This document shows positions 9,323-18,929 of a stretch of DNA of 64,000 nucleotides, piece by piece. The stretch is taken from NCBI GenBank assembly GCA_017430835.1, contig JAFRMD010000019.1, forward strand, positions 11,472-75,471, written 5' to 3'. The position numbers were made by a program, and so were the translations under genes. The stretch is from Methanosphaera sp. GTDB lineage: Archaea > Methanobacteriota > Methanobacteria > Methanobacteriales > Methanobacteriaceae. Position 1 is the stretch's first letter, and the number at the start of each line of letters is the position of its first letter. A model generated the notes under the pieces. That model searched no databases and was not told where the DNA came from. It worked only from the letters and a program-made list of their open reading frames with translations.

Positions 9323-9976
9323 TTAAGGTGCAAAAAACTTTGTAACTTCTTGTACGTAATCTGATTTTGTGATTACAGAAATTTTCTGATTTTCATGGAA
9401 CAGTGTGTTTTCTTGAGGAATTATCAGTTCATTATTGTCATAAACGGCACAAACTATATAATTTTCTGTAGGGCTATAATCTAAAACTCGTTTTTCAAAT
9501 AATTTTTTATTTTCAATCTTTAAATCCAATAATTCAGTAGAACCCCTACCCAATACTATTAAATCCGCTACTTTAGGACGTGTGATGATTCGTTCTAAAT
9601 AGGAAGCTACTGTTGATTCAGGACTTACTGTAATATCGACACCAACATTTTTAAATGCTATTTCATGATCCAAATCATTAACACGTGCAATAACCTTTTT
9701 AATATTTGGATAATTCTGACTTAAAACTACACTCAATAAATTTACCTTATCATCACCCGTAGCAGCTACAAATACTTGTGCATCACTAATATCAGCATCC
9801 TCTAATATTTGTACAGATGTTGCATCACCATGGATTACCATTGTATCAAGTTGTTCGGCAACTTCTTCAGAAATTGTATAATCTTCTTCAATAATTGTAA
9901 CATTCAAACCTTCTTTTATTAATGATTGAGCAAGATTTAATCCCACTCTTCCTGCACCTACTATAATTACATACAT
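9323..9976 (-). CDS. trkA: TrkA-type NAD-binding potassium-transport regulator
   Basis: Cytoplasmic gating subunit of Trk/Ktr-type potassium transporters. Residues 1-130 form the RCK-N Rossmann domain, opening with YVIIVGAGRVG (GXGXXG) and an acidic Glu-Glu pair at the end of strand 2 that fits NAD(H) ribose binding. The C-terminal 80 residues are an RCK-C domain beginning near DLIVLGRGS. A GTG start at 9985 is possible, but ATG 9976 preceded by GTGA is better placed and leaves the Rossmann strand at the very N-terminus, as is usual. Length 217 residues. No membrane subunit (TrkH) is adjacent. Confidence 0.87.
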   Translation of the reverse strand: MYVIIVGAGRVGLNLAQSLIKEGLNVTIIEEDYTISEEVAEQLDTMVIHGDATSVQILEDADISDAQVFVAATGDDKVNLLSVVLSQNYPNIKKVIARVNDLDHEIAFKNVGVDITVSPESTVASYLERIITRPKVADLIVLGRGSTELLDLKIENKKLFEKRVLDYSPTENYIVCAVYDNNELIIPQENTLFHENQKISVITKSDYVQEVTKFFAP

Positions 9977-10263
9977 ATTTTTCACACTAATTTTTATTGA
10001 TAATATATTGAGAAATAGTCATATTTAAGTTATCACTTTGAAAATGATTATAAACAAGCAAATACATAACTATATATTAATAATTTATCAACATATGATA
10101 GATGAATTAACTAATTTTAATAAAATTTCAATTAGAAAAAACTATTTTAAGAAAAACACCATTAGTTAATTCAAAATAATAGCCAAATTAGTGTATAATC
10201 AATCGAATTAATATTAATCTTATTATAATTCATATTTTAAAATTTAAACAAATAGTGATACTT

Positions 10264-11853
10264 ATGAGTAAACATTGGACTGAAAGAATTGCAGAAGAAT
10301 TAAGCAAACAAGAACGAGACGAATACATAATTGGTAGTGGAACTTCTATTTCTGGATCAATTCACATAGGAAACAGTTGTGACGTATTCATTGCAAATGC
10401 AGTGAGTAAAGAACTCAGAAAATTAGGTAAAAAATCAAGGACACTCTGGATTGCAGATGATTACGATCCTTTAAGAAAAGTACCTTACCCATTACCTGAA
10501 TCATACACAGAATATTTAGGACAACCCTACTCCGAAATACCTTGTCCTGAAGGTTGTTGTAAAAACTTTGTAGAACACTTCCAAAAACCATTCACCAACG
10601 CATTAGATGCTTTTGATATTAAAGATTTAGAAATCAAAAGTGGAGATTACATGTATAAACATGGATGTTATACAGAAGCCACAAAAATTGCATTAGAAAA
10701 TGCTGAAAGAATAAGGGAAATTTTTAATGAATACAGGGAACATCCATTAAAAGACACATGGTTACCATATAATCCCATTTGTACTGAATGTGGTAGAGTA
10801 AATACTACAGAAGCATATGATTACGAAGGCACAACAATAAAATATAAATGTGAATGCGGTCATGAAGGAGAAATGGATTACACTACTGGTAAAGGAAAAT
10901 TAACATGGAGAGTTGAATGGGCTGCGAGATGGAAAATATTAAACATCACCTGTGAACCTTTCGGAAAAGACCATGCTGCTAGTGGTGGATCATATGACGT
11001 CAGTAAAATCATATCTGAGGAAATTTTTGATTATCCTGCACCTTTCCCAGTACCATATGAGTGGATTACATTAGATGGAGATGCAATGAGTAAATCCAAA
11101 GGTGTATTTTTTAGTCCGGAAGCATGGATAAAAATTGGAAAACCAGAAACTTTAAATTACTTCATATTCAGAAACAAACCATTGAAACCAAAAGATTTCT
11201 CACCAAAAATGGGATTCCTAGATTTAATGGATCAATATGACAGAGTTGAAAGAATTGCATATGATGAAGAAGAAGCAAGCAATGACAAAGAAAAATCTAA
11301 ATTGACAAAAATTTATGAAATTTCTCAAATTAATGATTTACCAGATGAAATGCCCTTCCAACCATCATACAGATTTTTAACTGTAGCTTATCAAATTGCA
11401 AATGGTAAAGCAGAAAAAATTTATGAAATTTTGAAAAATAATCATCAATTGCCGGATAGGCTTGAAGAAACGGCATTTGATGAATTGAATGATGATGACA
11501 GAAATACTTATTTGAAAAGATTAGAATACGTGAACAATTGGTTAAAAAATTATGCACCAAAATTTGTTAAATTCCAAGTAATGAAAAAGATGCCTCGTAT
11601 AGAAATTACGGATGAACAAAAAGAGTTCTTAAGTCAATTAGCTGACGTTCTAGAAAATGAAACATTCAATAATGATGTTGAATTCCATGATAGAATGTAT
11701 GAAATTCTTGAATCATTGGGAATGAAACCACAAAAAGCTTTCCAAGCTATTTATAAAACAATAATTGGTAAAAAACAAGGTCCTAGAGCAGCATCTTTTG
11801 TCTTATCACTTGATAAGGATTTTGTTATTAAACGATTCCGTCTTGAAGAATAA
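10264..11853 (+). CDS. lysS: Lysyl-tRNA synthetase, class I (archaeal type)
   Basis: Charges tRNA-Lys. The protein is the class I form found in most archaea and not the class II LysRS of most bacteria. The HIGH-like motif is SGSIHIGN near residue 30, and the KMSKS-like motif is AMSKSKG near 280. Between them is a zinc-ribbon-like insertion with CTECG and CECG. The C-terminal 200 residues form the alpha-helical anticodon-binding cage. GTG 10255 is in frame, but it is part of a GTGAT ribosome binding site four bases before ATG 10264, so ATG 10264 is chosen (529 residues). The roughly 280 bases before the gene are AT-rich with no other feature seen. Confidence 0.96.
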   Translation: MSKHWTERIAEELSKQERDEYIIGSGTSISGSIHIGNSCDVFIANAVSKELRKLGKKSRTLWIADDYDPLRKVPYPLPESYTEYLGQPYSEIPCPEGCCKNFVEHFQKPFTNALDAFDIKDLEIKSGDYMYKHGCYTEATKIALENAERIREIFNEYREHPLKDTWLPYNPICTECGRVNTTEAYDYEGTTIKYKCECGHEGEMDYTTGKGKLTWRVEWAARWKILNITCEPFGKDHAASGGSYDVSKIISEEIFDYPAPFPVPYEWITLDGDAMSKSKGVFFSPEAWIKIGKPETLNYFIFRNKPLKPKDFSPKMGFLDLMDQYDRVERIAYDEEEASNDKEKSKLTKIYEISQINDLPDEMPFQPSYRFLTVAYQIANGKAEKIYEILKNNHQLPDRLEETAFDELNDDDRNTYLKRLEYVNNWLKNYAPKFVKFQVMKKMPRIEITDEQKEFLSQLADVLENETFNNDVEFHDRMYEILESLGMKPQKAFQAIYKTIIGKKQGPRAASFVLSLDKDFVIKRFRLEE

Positions 11854-11880
11854 TTTTTCTTCATTTTTCTCTTTTTATAT
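11854..11880 (+). terminator. Oligo-T terminator after lysS
   Basis: Directly after the lysS stop come three T-runs of five or more bases separated by short C/A interruptions. This is the usual archaeal intrinsic termination signal and needs no hairpin. Confidence 0.55.
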
Positions 11881-12026
11881 TAAACTAAACCTTTGATTTC
11901 ATATGATGAGGATGAAAAAAGATACTTACTAACATAAATCATTATTAAAATAATGATTAAAGGATTATTTATTAATATTTAAATCATCACTTTTTTCTGC
12001 TCAAAATTTTTATATTATAATGAAGT

Positions 12027-12905
12027 TCAAAATCTTTCAAACCCATAATTGACAGTTACATTTTGTGCATTATGCGATGCAAAATTTAAAAAACTTTCAA
12101 TATAACTATCATTTTTAACATTCAATGCACTGATTATATGGCGGGTCTGTTCATACAATACATCACTTACATTCATATATGTATATGAAATACTTTTATT
12201 TATGAAAGTATGCAAATTATCATTCTGTTCAACAAGCCTAATAGCTTCATGAAATGAACCGACACTAGAAACTATATCAAAATCCAAATCATAATCTGCC
12301 AAAGTATTCCAGGCCAATCTTTGAGCAGAATTTTCAACCTCTACAAACTTTAAAGAATTTAAATCATCCATAGTATTAAACTCTTTATTATCATGAGATA
12401 AAAGCATTAAAGAATCTCTACCCAAAGGAGTTGGTTCAATATCGTAAATATATGCTTGAACCGGATCATCAAAACCCAAAATATCTATAAAACCCCTGTT
12501 TGCTAAATCATATGCTGAATTTAAATCAGTTTGAAGAATTCTTAAATTATCAACCTGATACGCTACAGCCAACTCCCTGATAAATTCTGCAGATATAAAT
12601 CCACCAGCAAATGTGATTAAATCACCATCATCATTCAATCGATTTTCATATGATTCATAATTATCCAAAAGGTCACGTGCAAATTCCGTTAAATTAGAAC
12701 CTTTATTTGTTGAAATTACTAATTGTTCGGATAATTGTGCTTCTGCCTTAAGTATTCTCCGATTCAAAACTGTATGAGATATACCTAATGATTTAGCAGC
12801 TTTACGTTGAGATTTATTGAGCTTTATTGCTTTCAATGTATCAAATAATTTATAATCATAGATTTCATCATTTACTTCAAAATTCAATTTTTTATTTAAA
12901 TCCAT
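12027..12905 (-). CDS. LysR/ModE-like transcriptional regulator with substrate-binding domain
   Basis: A 292-residue predicted DNA-binding regulator. Residues about 18-75 form a winged helix-turn-helix: KLNKSQRKAAKSLGISHTVLN followed by a helix and a wing with ISTNKG, closely resembling the LysR/ModE N-terminus. The remainder, from about residue 95, resembles a two-lobed periplasmic-binding-protein fold that would sense a small ligand. The ligand is unknown. The frame starts at a TTG at 12929 that is part of a GGGGAG ribosome binding site, so ATG 12905 is chosen. The gene is divergent from hxlB (13126), and a palindrome lies in the shared upstream region. Regulators of this type often control the divergent gene, so hxlB is a candidate target. 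Confidence 0.72.
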   Translation of the reverse strand: MDLNKKLNFEVNDEIYDYKLFDTLKAIKLNKSQRKAAKSLGISHTVLNRRILKAEAQLSEQLVISTNKGSNLTEFARDLLDNYESYENRLNDDGDLITFAGGFISAEFIRELAVAYQVDNLRILQTDLNSAYDLANRGFIDILGFDDPVQAYIYDIEPTPLGRDSLMLLSHDNKEFNTMDDLNSLKFVEVENSAQRLAWNTLADYDLDFDIVSSVGSFHEAIRLVEQNDNLHTFINKSISYTYMNVSDVLYEQTRHIISALNVKNDSYIESFLNFASHNAQNVTVNYGFERF

Positions 12906-13085
12906 AAAAAATTCCAACTCCCCAAGCAAAATATTTAAGATAAAAACTATTAATTATTTTAAAAGAATAAAATATTAAATTTTTCTAATTAAGATAAATA
13001 GATGTTTACTACAAATTAACAAAATCTAAATATTAAATTAAACATACATTATTACATAACATATATGAGACTTAAAATTAATGAA

Positions 13086-13106
13086 AAATATTATTAAGTA
13101 ATATTT
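13086..13106. promoter_or_regulatory. Palindrome 19 bases before hxlB, candidate operator
   Basis: Arms AAATATTA and TAATATTT match perfectly across a five-base centre (TTAAG). It lies between the divergent LysR-like gene and hxlB, just ahead of the hxlB ribosome binding site. Binding there could block transcription. It consists almost entirely of A and T, so chance symmetry is a real alternative. Confidence 0.3.
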
Positions 13107-13125
13107 ACTAAGTACAGGTAATAAT

Positions 13126-13710
13126 ATGATATTTGATGACGCTCTAAATGATATAATTGAAAATGTATCTAAAATAACAACATCTGTTAACAAAGAAGAT
13201 GTTAATAAAATGACTGAAATGATTGAAGGCGTAGAAAACGTTTTCATAATGGGATTGGGACGTTCAGGTTTAGTGGCTAAAGCATTTGGAATGAGGTTAA
13301 TGCATTTAGGTTTAAATGTATACATAGTTGGAGAAACCATTACTCCTGCAATAAAAAAAGAAGATTGTTTAATTGCCATATCTGGTTCTGGAGAAACAAG
13401 TTATATTATCAGTACCACAGGAATAGCAAAAAGCATTGGGGCAAAAATTATTGCAATTACATCATACCCTGACAGTTCTTTAGGACAAAAATCAGATGTT
13501 GTTGTGCAATTGAAAGGTAGAACAAAAATTGATGATGAACCAAACTATATTCGTCGTCAAATAAGTGGTCAACACCAAACATTATCCCCAATGGGAACAA
13601 TATTTGAAATTAGTGCGTTAATCTTCTTAGATGCTACTATTGCACAAATGATGCAAGATTTAGGACAAACTGAAAAAGATTTAAAAGCAAGACATACCGT
13701 TCTTGAATAA
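13126..13710 (+). CDS. hxlB: 6-phospho-3-hexuloisomerase
   Basis: Interconverts 6-phospho-3-hexulose and fructose 6-phosphate. In archaea lacking the oxidative pentose phosphate pathway this, together with hexulose-phosphate synthase, supplies ribulose 5-phosphate for nucleotides. The 194-residue length and sequence match the family (MJ1247 type). The SIS domain shows MGLGRSGLVAKAF near residue 42 and the phosphosugar loop ISGSGETSY near 87. The C-terminal QISGQHQTLSPMGTIFE stretch is typical of the family. ATG 13126 follows AGGT. No synthase partner is adjacent. A T-rich run directly after the stop probably ends transcription. Confidence 0.93.
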   Translation: MIFDDALNDIIENVSKITTSVNKEDVNKMTEMIEGVENVFIMGLGRSGLVAKAFGMRLMHLGLNVYIVGETITPAIKKEDCLIAISGSGETSYIISTTGIAKSIGAKIIAITSYPDSSLGQKSDVVVQLKGRTKIDDEPNYIRRQISGQHQTLSPMGTIFEISALIFLDATIAQMMQDLGQTEKDLKARHTVLE

Positions 13711-13728
13711 ATCTTATCTTTTTTTATC

Positions 13729-13998
13729 TTAATTAATAACCGTGATAATTGTTGTTTTGTTGTCAATTGTATGACGAATTTCAACGATTTCATCCTTAAT
13801 TTCTTCAATATTTATTTCTACAACTTGGTTTAGTAATTGACCCTTTAGTTGTAAAATAATACTATTTTCTGAAACATATAACAATTTTCCAGGAACAAAT
13901 ACCCTGTTGTAAGATATTTCTATTAGTGCATTTTCTTGGAATTTTTTATTAATATATTCCATTAATTCAGTTTCTTTAAGAGTTATATATGTATCCAT
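13729..13998 (-). CDS. Small conserved protein downstream of fwdC, function unknown
   Basis: An 89-residue protein encoded last in the fwd transcript. It has no signal peptide, membrane segment or Cys motif. The sequence suggests a small beta-rich fold: IEISYNRVFVPGKLLYV, then ILQLKGQLLNQVVEINI and IVEIRHTIDN. It resembles short methanogen-specific proteins (DUF2097-like, from memory). The frame is open to 14022, but ATG 13998 lies eight bases after the fwdC stop with AGGT overlapping that stop, which suggests translational coupling. The context hints at a link to formylmethanofuran dehydrogenase, but nothing in the protein shows one. Confidence 0.65.
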   Translation of the reverse strand: MDTYITLKETELMEYINKKFQENALIEISYNRVFVPGKLLYVSENSIILQLKGQLLNQVVEINIEEIKDEIVEIRHTIDNKTTIITVIN

Positions 13999-14006
13999 AT
14001 TTTTAC

Positions 14007-14795
14007 CTAAACTTTTATCCATAATTGTCCTTTACCATTAACAGTTTTATCCCCAGTATACAAATAATATTTACCAACATAATATTTTCCATTGATAAAT
14101 GGATGGTATACAATTTCTTCTAATGAAAAACTGGGCAATATTTGATTTACTTTTCCATTAATTAATATAATTCCTTTTTTCATTTGTCCACCCACCCATT
14201 GATTTACTTTTCCATCAATTTGGATAAAACCTCCAGACATATGAATTCCAGCAAGTATGTCACAATCTCCTTTAATATGTATCTCTCCATTTAACATACA
14301 ATCAGCCAATTGTTTGCCTGCATTACCTCCGATGATTATTTTTCCACCAGACATTCCCCTCCATTCACCAGCATAGGATGATCCACAAAATTCTTTGACA
14401 TTACCTGTAATTTCTAAAATTCCTCCTTGCATTTCACGACCAGCATAACTTTCTGCATTTCCATTAATTTTTATGTGTCCTCCAGTCATATGAGCTCCAA
14501 CATGAAAATCCACATCACCATTTGCTATAATTTTTCCACAGCTCATTGAAAGACCTATGGATTTAATCCTATGCAAATCACCATTAATAATTACAATACA
14601 ATCAGATGGATTATCACATTCACCTTCAACTTCAACTTCAAAAAAATCAGATAGTATCCTTTCCTTATTTCCATAATAAATTATCGTATTTTCTACTTTT
14701 TCGATGGATTTATTAAATAATAATTCAGGTAACACATTATCAAATTCTATTGCAATTTTATTGTCCTTAATTTTTGATAAAACGATTGATTTCAT
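14007..14795 (-). CDS. fwdC: Formylmethanofuran dehydrogenase subunit C
   Basis: Structural subunit of the tungsten or molybdenum enzyme that reduces CO2 to formyl-methanofuran, or oxidises the formyl group in reverse. At 262 residues it has the glutamate-synthase alpha-C-terminal-like right-handed beta-helix, seen as repeated G-G-X-I-X-I-X-G-N/D units from about residue 75 to 215 (for example GGHIKINGNAESYAG, GGILEITGNV, GGKIIIGGNAG). ATG 14795 is three bases after the fwdA stop. Nothing appears broken. Confidence 0.94.
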   Translation of the reverse strand: MKSIVLSKIKDNKIAIEFDNVLPELLFNKSIEKVENTIIYYGNKERILSDFFEVEVEGECDNPSDCIVIINGDLHRIKSIGLSMSCGKIIANGDVDFHVGAHMTGGHIKINGNAESYAGREMQGGILEITGNVKEFCGSSYAGEWRGMSGGKIIIGGNAGKQLADCMLNGEIHIKGDCDILAGIHMSGGFIQIDGKVNQWVGGQMKKGIILINGKVNQILPSFSLEEIVYHPFINGKYYVGKYYLYTGDKTVNGKGQLWIKV

Positions 14796-14798
14796 TAT

Positions 14799-16523
14799 TT
14801 ATTCGCCCCCATAATTTACTGGAATACAAGATTCTGGTTGAATATAATGGTCATTTACGCCATAATTTTCATATTTTATCGTGTAATACTTGTTAAATTC
14901 TGGTTTAATTTCTTCAATTAATTTACTTTCCTGATTTTCTAAACCTTGAATGTTGCACCAAATATGACTACTTTTTACCAATTTAACTATTTTGGCATTT
15001 TTAACCAATATCTCACCATCTTTGATTGTATACTTACTATTTAAAAGTTTATTTTCAAGAGTTTGTGAGTTTCTAAGCAATGTTGTGTCAAAATCATTTA
15101 CATCTATGTCATATACGGAAATATCTGCTTTTGCACCAACACCCAAATGACCCCTATCTCCAAATCCCAAAATTTTTGCAGGACTTGCCCTAGTAATTGT
15201 TGCAATTTCATTCCAAGTATATTCCCTATCATAAGTTCCTAAATCAGTCCTATTTGTTGCCCAGTTATGTACTTCATTGTCCAACATATCTTGTAGTTTT
15301 TCTTGACTCATTAACCAAGTTATTATTTTAGGATATCTGATAAATGGCCCACCGTTAGGTGAATCCGTAGTTAATGCAATTTTCCATGGATTTTTCACGC
15401 CTAAGAAAAATTCCAGACCAACTGCCCATTGAAGAACACTTACAGGAGCATGTTTGGAATAGATGGAAGGAATTAATCCTGATGCTGTTTCAACCTCAAT
15501 ATCTTTATTTGCCCATTTTAATCCCGTTAATCTGAATAAATCATATTCCATTGGTGCATCCGCAGTCATTGTTGTTGTTTCGTCAAATGTTATTTGTCCA
15601 ATATCACACGTTAAATGATTATTTTTATTAATGTATTTGATTAAATCTGTTGCTGCAGAGCTAACATCCCTCCAAGATGTCCCTTTGTATGAATGAAATT
15701 GTATGTGTGTACAGTGTATTGTTTGATTTCTGTTAACATTTTTATTTTTTTTGATATCTTTTACACATTCAAAAGTTTCAATAGTAGTTTTGTAATTTCC
15801 CGGATGACCCAAATCATTTGTATGAACATGTACCGAATGAGGAAGACCCAATCTTTCATTAACCTTTGTTAATGCTCTAATAACTTGCCTACCCGTTACA
15901 CCCCAATGTGGTTCAGGATCATCCAGTCCATCTACATTTTTTCCCCATCCCCATGCTTCGCTTCCACAAGGATTTACGATTTTTATACCATAACCTTTTG
16001 CCAGTTTAAGCCATTTGGAAATGAATATCAGCAAATCATCCAGACGACCCTCTTTAACATATTTTAACATGAACCAATTATTTCCAAATAAGGTTAAGGT
16101 GGGAATGTCTAGATTGGGTATGCTGTTTATTTCTTCATGGGCATGTTTTGCTTCTAATGGAGGCACTGCAGCTTCAGTTACTGTTGTATATCCCATTTTT
16201 GTATATCTGTAACCAATTGTTGGACAGGTAGGTAATGAAAAACCTGCTTCAAAACCGGCCAAATCATTTTCTAATGAAGGTTTGATTCCTTTCCTAATAT
16301 CTTCTGGCCTATATATTCTTCCTACTGTTAGTTTTGGACCAGCAATGTGAGAATGTAAATCGACCCCTCCCGGCATAACCAATTTATTTCTTACATCAAT
16401 AATTTTGGCATCAGAGGATACTTTGTCAACTATTTTTTCATCTTTTATGAATATATCCATTTGTTCTCCATTAACATTATTTTTTGGATCAAAAACTATT
16501 CCATTTTTCAGAACATATTCCAT
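14799..16523 (-). CDS. fwdA: Formylmethanofuran dehydrogenase subunit A
   Basis: Amidohydrolase-like subunit that condenses formate, made by FwdBD, with methanofuran at a binuclear zinc site. The metal-binding HXH motif is DLHSHIAGP near residue 57. Further family motifs include the HVHTND segment near 228, the [10 protein letters not shown] segment near 262 and [10 protein letters not shown] near 387, where the Asp is the expected catalytic base. The length of 574 residues is normal. It begins one base after the fwdB stop and ends three bases before fwdC, showing a tightly coupled operon. Confidence 0.96.
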   Translation of the reverse strand: MEYVLKNGIVFDPKNNVNGEQMDIFIKDEKIVDKVSSDAKIIDVRNKLVMPGGVDLHSHIAGPKLTVGRIYRPEDIRKGIKPSLENDLAGFEAGFSLPTCPTIGYRYTKMGYTTVTEAAVPPLEAKHAHEEINSIPNLDIPTLTLFGNNWFMLKYVKEGRLDDLLIFISKWLKLAKGYGIKIVNPCGSEAWGWGKNVDGLDDPEPHWGVTGRQVIRALTKVNERLGLPHSVHVHTNDLGHPGNYKTTIETFECVKDIKKNKNVNRNQTIHCTHIQFHSYKGTSWRDVSSAATDLIKYINKNNHLTCDIGQITFDETTTMTADAPMEYDLFRLTGLKWANKDIEVETASGLIPSIYSKHAPVSVLQWAVGLEFFLGVKNPWKIALTTDSPNGGPFIRYPKIITWLMSQEKLQDMLDNEVHNWATNRTDLGTYDREYTWNEIATITRASPAKILGFGDRGHLGVGAKADISVYDIDVNDFDTTLLRNSQTLENKLLNSKYTIKDGEILVKNAKIVKLVKSSHIWCNIQGLENQESKLIEEIKPEFNKYYTIKYENYGVNDHYIQPESCIPVNYGGE

Positions 16524-16524
16524 A

Positions 16525-17856
16525 TTAGTATCCTCCTTGAAGTTTGATTAACCTTTCATAGATATTCTGCATTATCCATTCATCCGAATGACAATTTTCA
16601 GGTTTATTTATGACTTTTTTCATGAATAAAGGTATTGAATCCATCCGATAACCTGTTCCTTCTGTTTCAACCCCTACTCTTGTACTTGGCAGTACAATGT
16701 CCGCCAATTCTGTGTATGGTCCCCAATGTGTATCCACTTGTATTGTAGGGATATTCACCAAATGTTGAATTGTATAACCTGGAAATTGTACTCCCGGATC
16801 TGCAGATACTGCCATGAAAAAATCAGGTTCTCTTCTATTCAACAAATCTATAGTTGTTGTTTCACCTACCATAAATCTTGGATAACCCCTTGAAAAATCC
16901 ACCCCGTAAGGGTAACCCGTTTCAGAAGTTAAGGCTATGTTAAAACCATTTACATTGAAAAATCCCCTCATTGGTAGCATAGACCATTTAGAATATCTAT
17001 TTAAATCCTCCACCAATTGAATTAAAATATCAACATTTCTTTGTTTTGCCAATGTTTGTGATACTCCTAAACCAAAAAATAATGCACCGTATTCAGCATT
17101 TTTCATTGTTTTAATCAGATTCTCTAAGTGTTCTATTGGAACTCCTGCTACTTTTTCTTCAGTAATCTTTTCACCTTTTAATATTGTTCTTAATGCATTA
17201 AATAGGAGATAATCTTCATCTACATTAAATTGTATCCACTCATCAGATACTTTAGCTGTATTTGTAAATTTTGGATCTATTGTAATTATTTTTCGATCTT
17301 GACGTCCGTTTTTTCTAAAAAATCCTTGAGGAAATGTTGTATACCTAGATAAATGTCTTGGATGATCATCCATTGGATTAGTCCCCAAATAAATTATTAC
17401 ATCCGCCCTATTTTTTACTTCACCTAATGTCATAACGGGATGCCCTACGTTTTGAAATGCCTGTATTGAAGTACCATGACATATTGTTGACTGATTATCC
17501 ATCACAGAACCCGTTATTTCTGCAATTTTTATTCCCTTTTTTATTGCTTCTACTGATGTTTCCCCCCACCCGTAGAATAAAGGGCGAATACTTTCATGCA
17601 ATAACTTTGCAGTTTTATCCAATGCTATATCCCATGTTGTTTCTTCAAGTATGCCTTCTTCATTCCTTATCATAGGAAATAAAAGTCTTTGGTCTTGATC
17701 ATTAATTATTTTACTAGCACCCAACCTGCATGCATGTCTTACACCAACAATTTTATGATTTTTTAATAGATATGTTAAATCATCACAATTATTTCCACAA
17801 TAAGAACAACAACAATTTTTAACTTCTTCATCATAATCTGTGATTGGTTTTTCCAT
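16525..17856 (-). CDS. fwdB: Formylmethanofuran dehydrogenase subunit B (tungsten/molybdenum pterin subunit)
   Basis: Catalytic subunit of the DMSO-reductase/formate dehydrogenase type that binds a [4Fe-4S] cluster and, with FwdD, the metal-bis-pyranopterin. The cluster motif is CSYCGNNC near the N-terminus. The metal-ligand position is the Cys in RHACRLG, so this is a cysteine and not a selenocysteine enzyme. Later motifs include the [15 protein letters not shown] segment and [14 protein letters not shown] near the C-terminus. The frame is open to 17892, overlapping fwdD, but ATG 17856 has AAAGGAG before it and lies four bases past the fwdD stop (443 residues). Activity would require molybdopterin, whose synthesis genes are not in this window. 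Confidence 0.96.
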   Translation of the reverse strand: MEKPITDYDEEVKNCCCSYCGNNCDDLTYLLKNHKIVGVRHACRLGASKIINDQDQRLLFPMIRNEEGILEETTWDIALDKTAKLLHESIRPLFYGWGETSVEAIKKGIKIAEITGSVMDNQSTICHGTSIQAFQNVGHPVMTLGEVKNRADVIIYLGTNPMDDHPRHLSRYTTFPQGFFRKNGRQDRKIITIDPKFTNTAKVSDEWIQFNVDEDYLLFNALRTILKGEKITEEKVAGVPIEHLENLIKTMKNAEYGALFFGLGVSQTLAKQRNVDILIQLVEDLNRYSKWSMLPMRGFFNVNGFNIALTSETGYPYGVDFSRGYPRFMVGETTTIDLLNRREPDFFMAVSADPGVQFPGYTIQHLVNIPTIQVDTHWGPYTELADIVLPSTRVGVETEGTGYRMDSIPLFMKKVINKPENCHSDEWIMQNIYERLIKLQGGY

Positions 17857-17860
17857 ATTT

Positions 17861-18310
17861 TTACTCCTTTCTGACATATAACGGTTTTTCACCCAATTTT
17901 TCCGGATTTAAATTGTATTTATTGTATATTTTATTCATTAACTCTGTTGTTAATAAGACATTTTCATTTGTTTTTCTGATTTTTGCATGTACTCCCTTAA
18001 ATGTTGGAATATTACAACAGTACGTTTCAGGACTAATTACAATATTTGACCATGGTCCTTTTGGTATAAATATCATACCCTCATGTGGTGCATCATGTGA
18101 AATATCTGTGAATAATACAACTTCTCCCCATTGTGACTTAACTTTTATTTTATCCTTGGGTTTTAAAGATAATTTTTCCATATCCCTCTTATCCATAAAT
18201 GCTACTGCTGTTGATTGCATATATTCCTTTTTTAATGTAGAACCTTTTTTTTCATAAAACGCTTGAATAATGCTTGTACCTGTATTAATTATCACATCAA
18301 GTTCATCCAT
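17861..18310 (-). CDS. fwdD: Formylmethanofuran dehydrogenase subunit D
   Basis: Molybdopterin-dinucleotide-binding beta-barrel subunit that completes the active site with FwdB. In most formate dehydrogenases this domain is the C-terminus of the same chain. Features at 149 residues are the [19 protein letters not shown] strand pair and the [21 protein letters not shown] segment, typical of the fold. GTG 18319 is in frame but is part of the GGTGAT ribosome binding site, so ATG 18310 is the start, only one base after the fwdG stop. Confidence 0.94.
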   Translation of the reverse strand: MDELDVIINTGTSIIQAFYEKKGSTLKKEYMQSTAVAFMDKRDMEKLSLKPKDKIKVKSQWGEVVLFTDISHDAPHEGMIFIPKGPWSNIVISPETYCCNIPTFKGVHAKIRKTNENVLLTTELMNKIYNKYNLNPEKLGEKPLYVRKE

Positions 18311-18311
18311 T

Positions 18312-18545
18312 TTAATCACCTTTATGATATATTGACTTAGTGGGACATGTTTTAGTACATGTCATACAACTTCTACATTTTTCGGGATGAAATAATTTAA
18401 TAACCCCATTTTCTACCAACATAATAACTTCCGTAGTGTCTGGGCCATTACCCCCTACTATTTCGGGACATATTTCCTGATTTACTGGACATACTATTAC
18501 ACAGGCCCCACAACCCAAACAATACTCTTGATTTACTTTTAGCAT
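18312..18545 (-). CDS. fwdG: Formylmethanofuran dehydrogenase subunit G (two [4Fe-4S] ferredoxin)
   Basis: A 77-residue electron-transfer subunit and first gene of the operon. The N-terminal motif CLGCGACVIVCP and C-terminal CRSCMTCTKTCP are full CX2CX2CX3CP sets. A 25-residue insertion between them (rich in Gly and Asp, VGGNGPDTTEV) is typical of FwdG. In other Methanobacteriales fwdH and the polyferredoxin gene fwdF usually precede fwdG; here no gene lies immediately upstream. Confidence 0.93.
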   Translation of the reverse strand: MLKVNQEYCLGCGACVIVCPVNQEICPEIVGGNGPDTTEVIMLVENGVIKLFHPEKCRSCMTCTKTCPTKSIYHKGD

Positions 18546-18929
18546 ATTCTTCTCCTATTATAATAAAAAAATAAGAATTTTTTATTTATAAAAATCAACT
18601 TTATATTAATAAGGTATATATTTTTTAAAATTTTAGTATTTTCCTAAATTCTATGTGAGAATAAGAAAAAATAATTTAAATTAATAAACCTTTATTAAAC
18701 TTCTTTTTTATCAATTAAATACTATTTAACGCACATATTTTATAATAAAAAAAATAATATGATAAAAGTACTTTTTATAAAAAATTAAGGATTCATTAAT
18801 AAAAATACTTTATTATAATATTATTAATAAAAATGAAAATGATAATTATCAATCATTATAATAGTAAGTTTAAACATAAATATATTCATAAAACAATTAT
18901 ATTTAGATAATTTCATGGACGTATATAAT
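18546..18929. promoter_or_regulatory. Divergent promoter region of the fwd operon and purP
   Basis: About 380 bases of AT-rich DNA without an ORF. For fwd, the minus-strand reading of 18613-18628 is a BRE/TATA-like AAAAAATATATACC, about 70 bases before the fwdG ATG, and the fwdG ribosome binding site (AGGAG) is at 18549-18553. No clear TATA for purP and no regulator site could be picked out. Confidence 0.35.

Noticed and set aside
16525..17856. Selenocysteine in FwdB
   Set aside because: The metal-ligand position is encoded by a Cys codon (RHACRLG), and there is no in-frame TGA.
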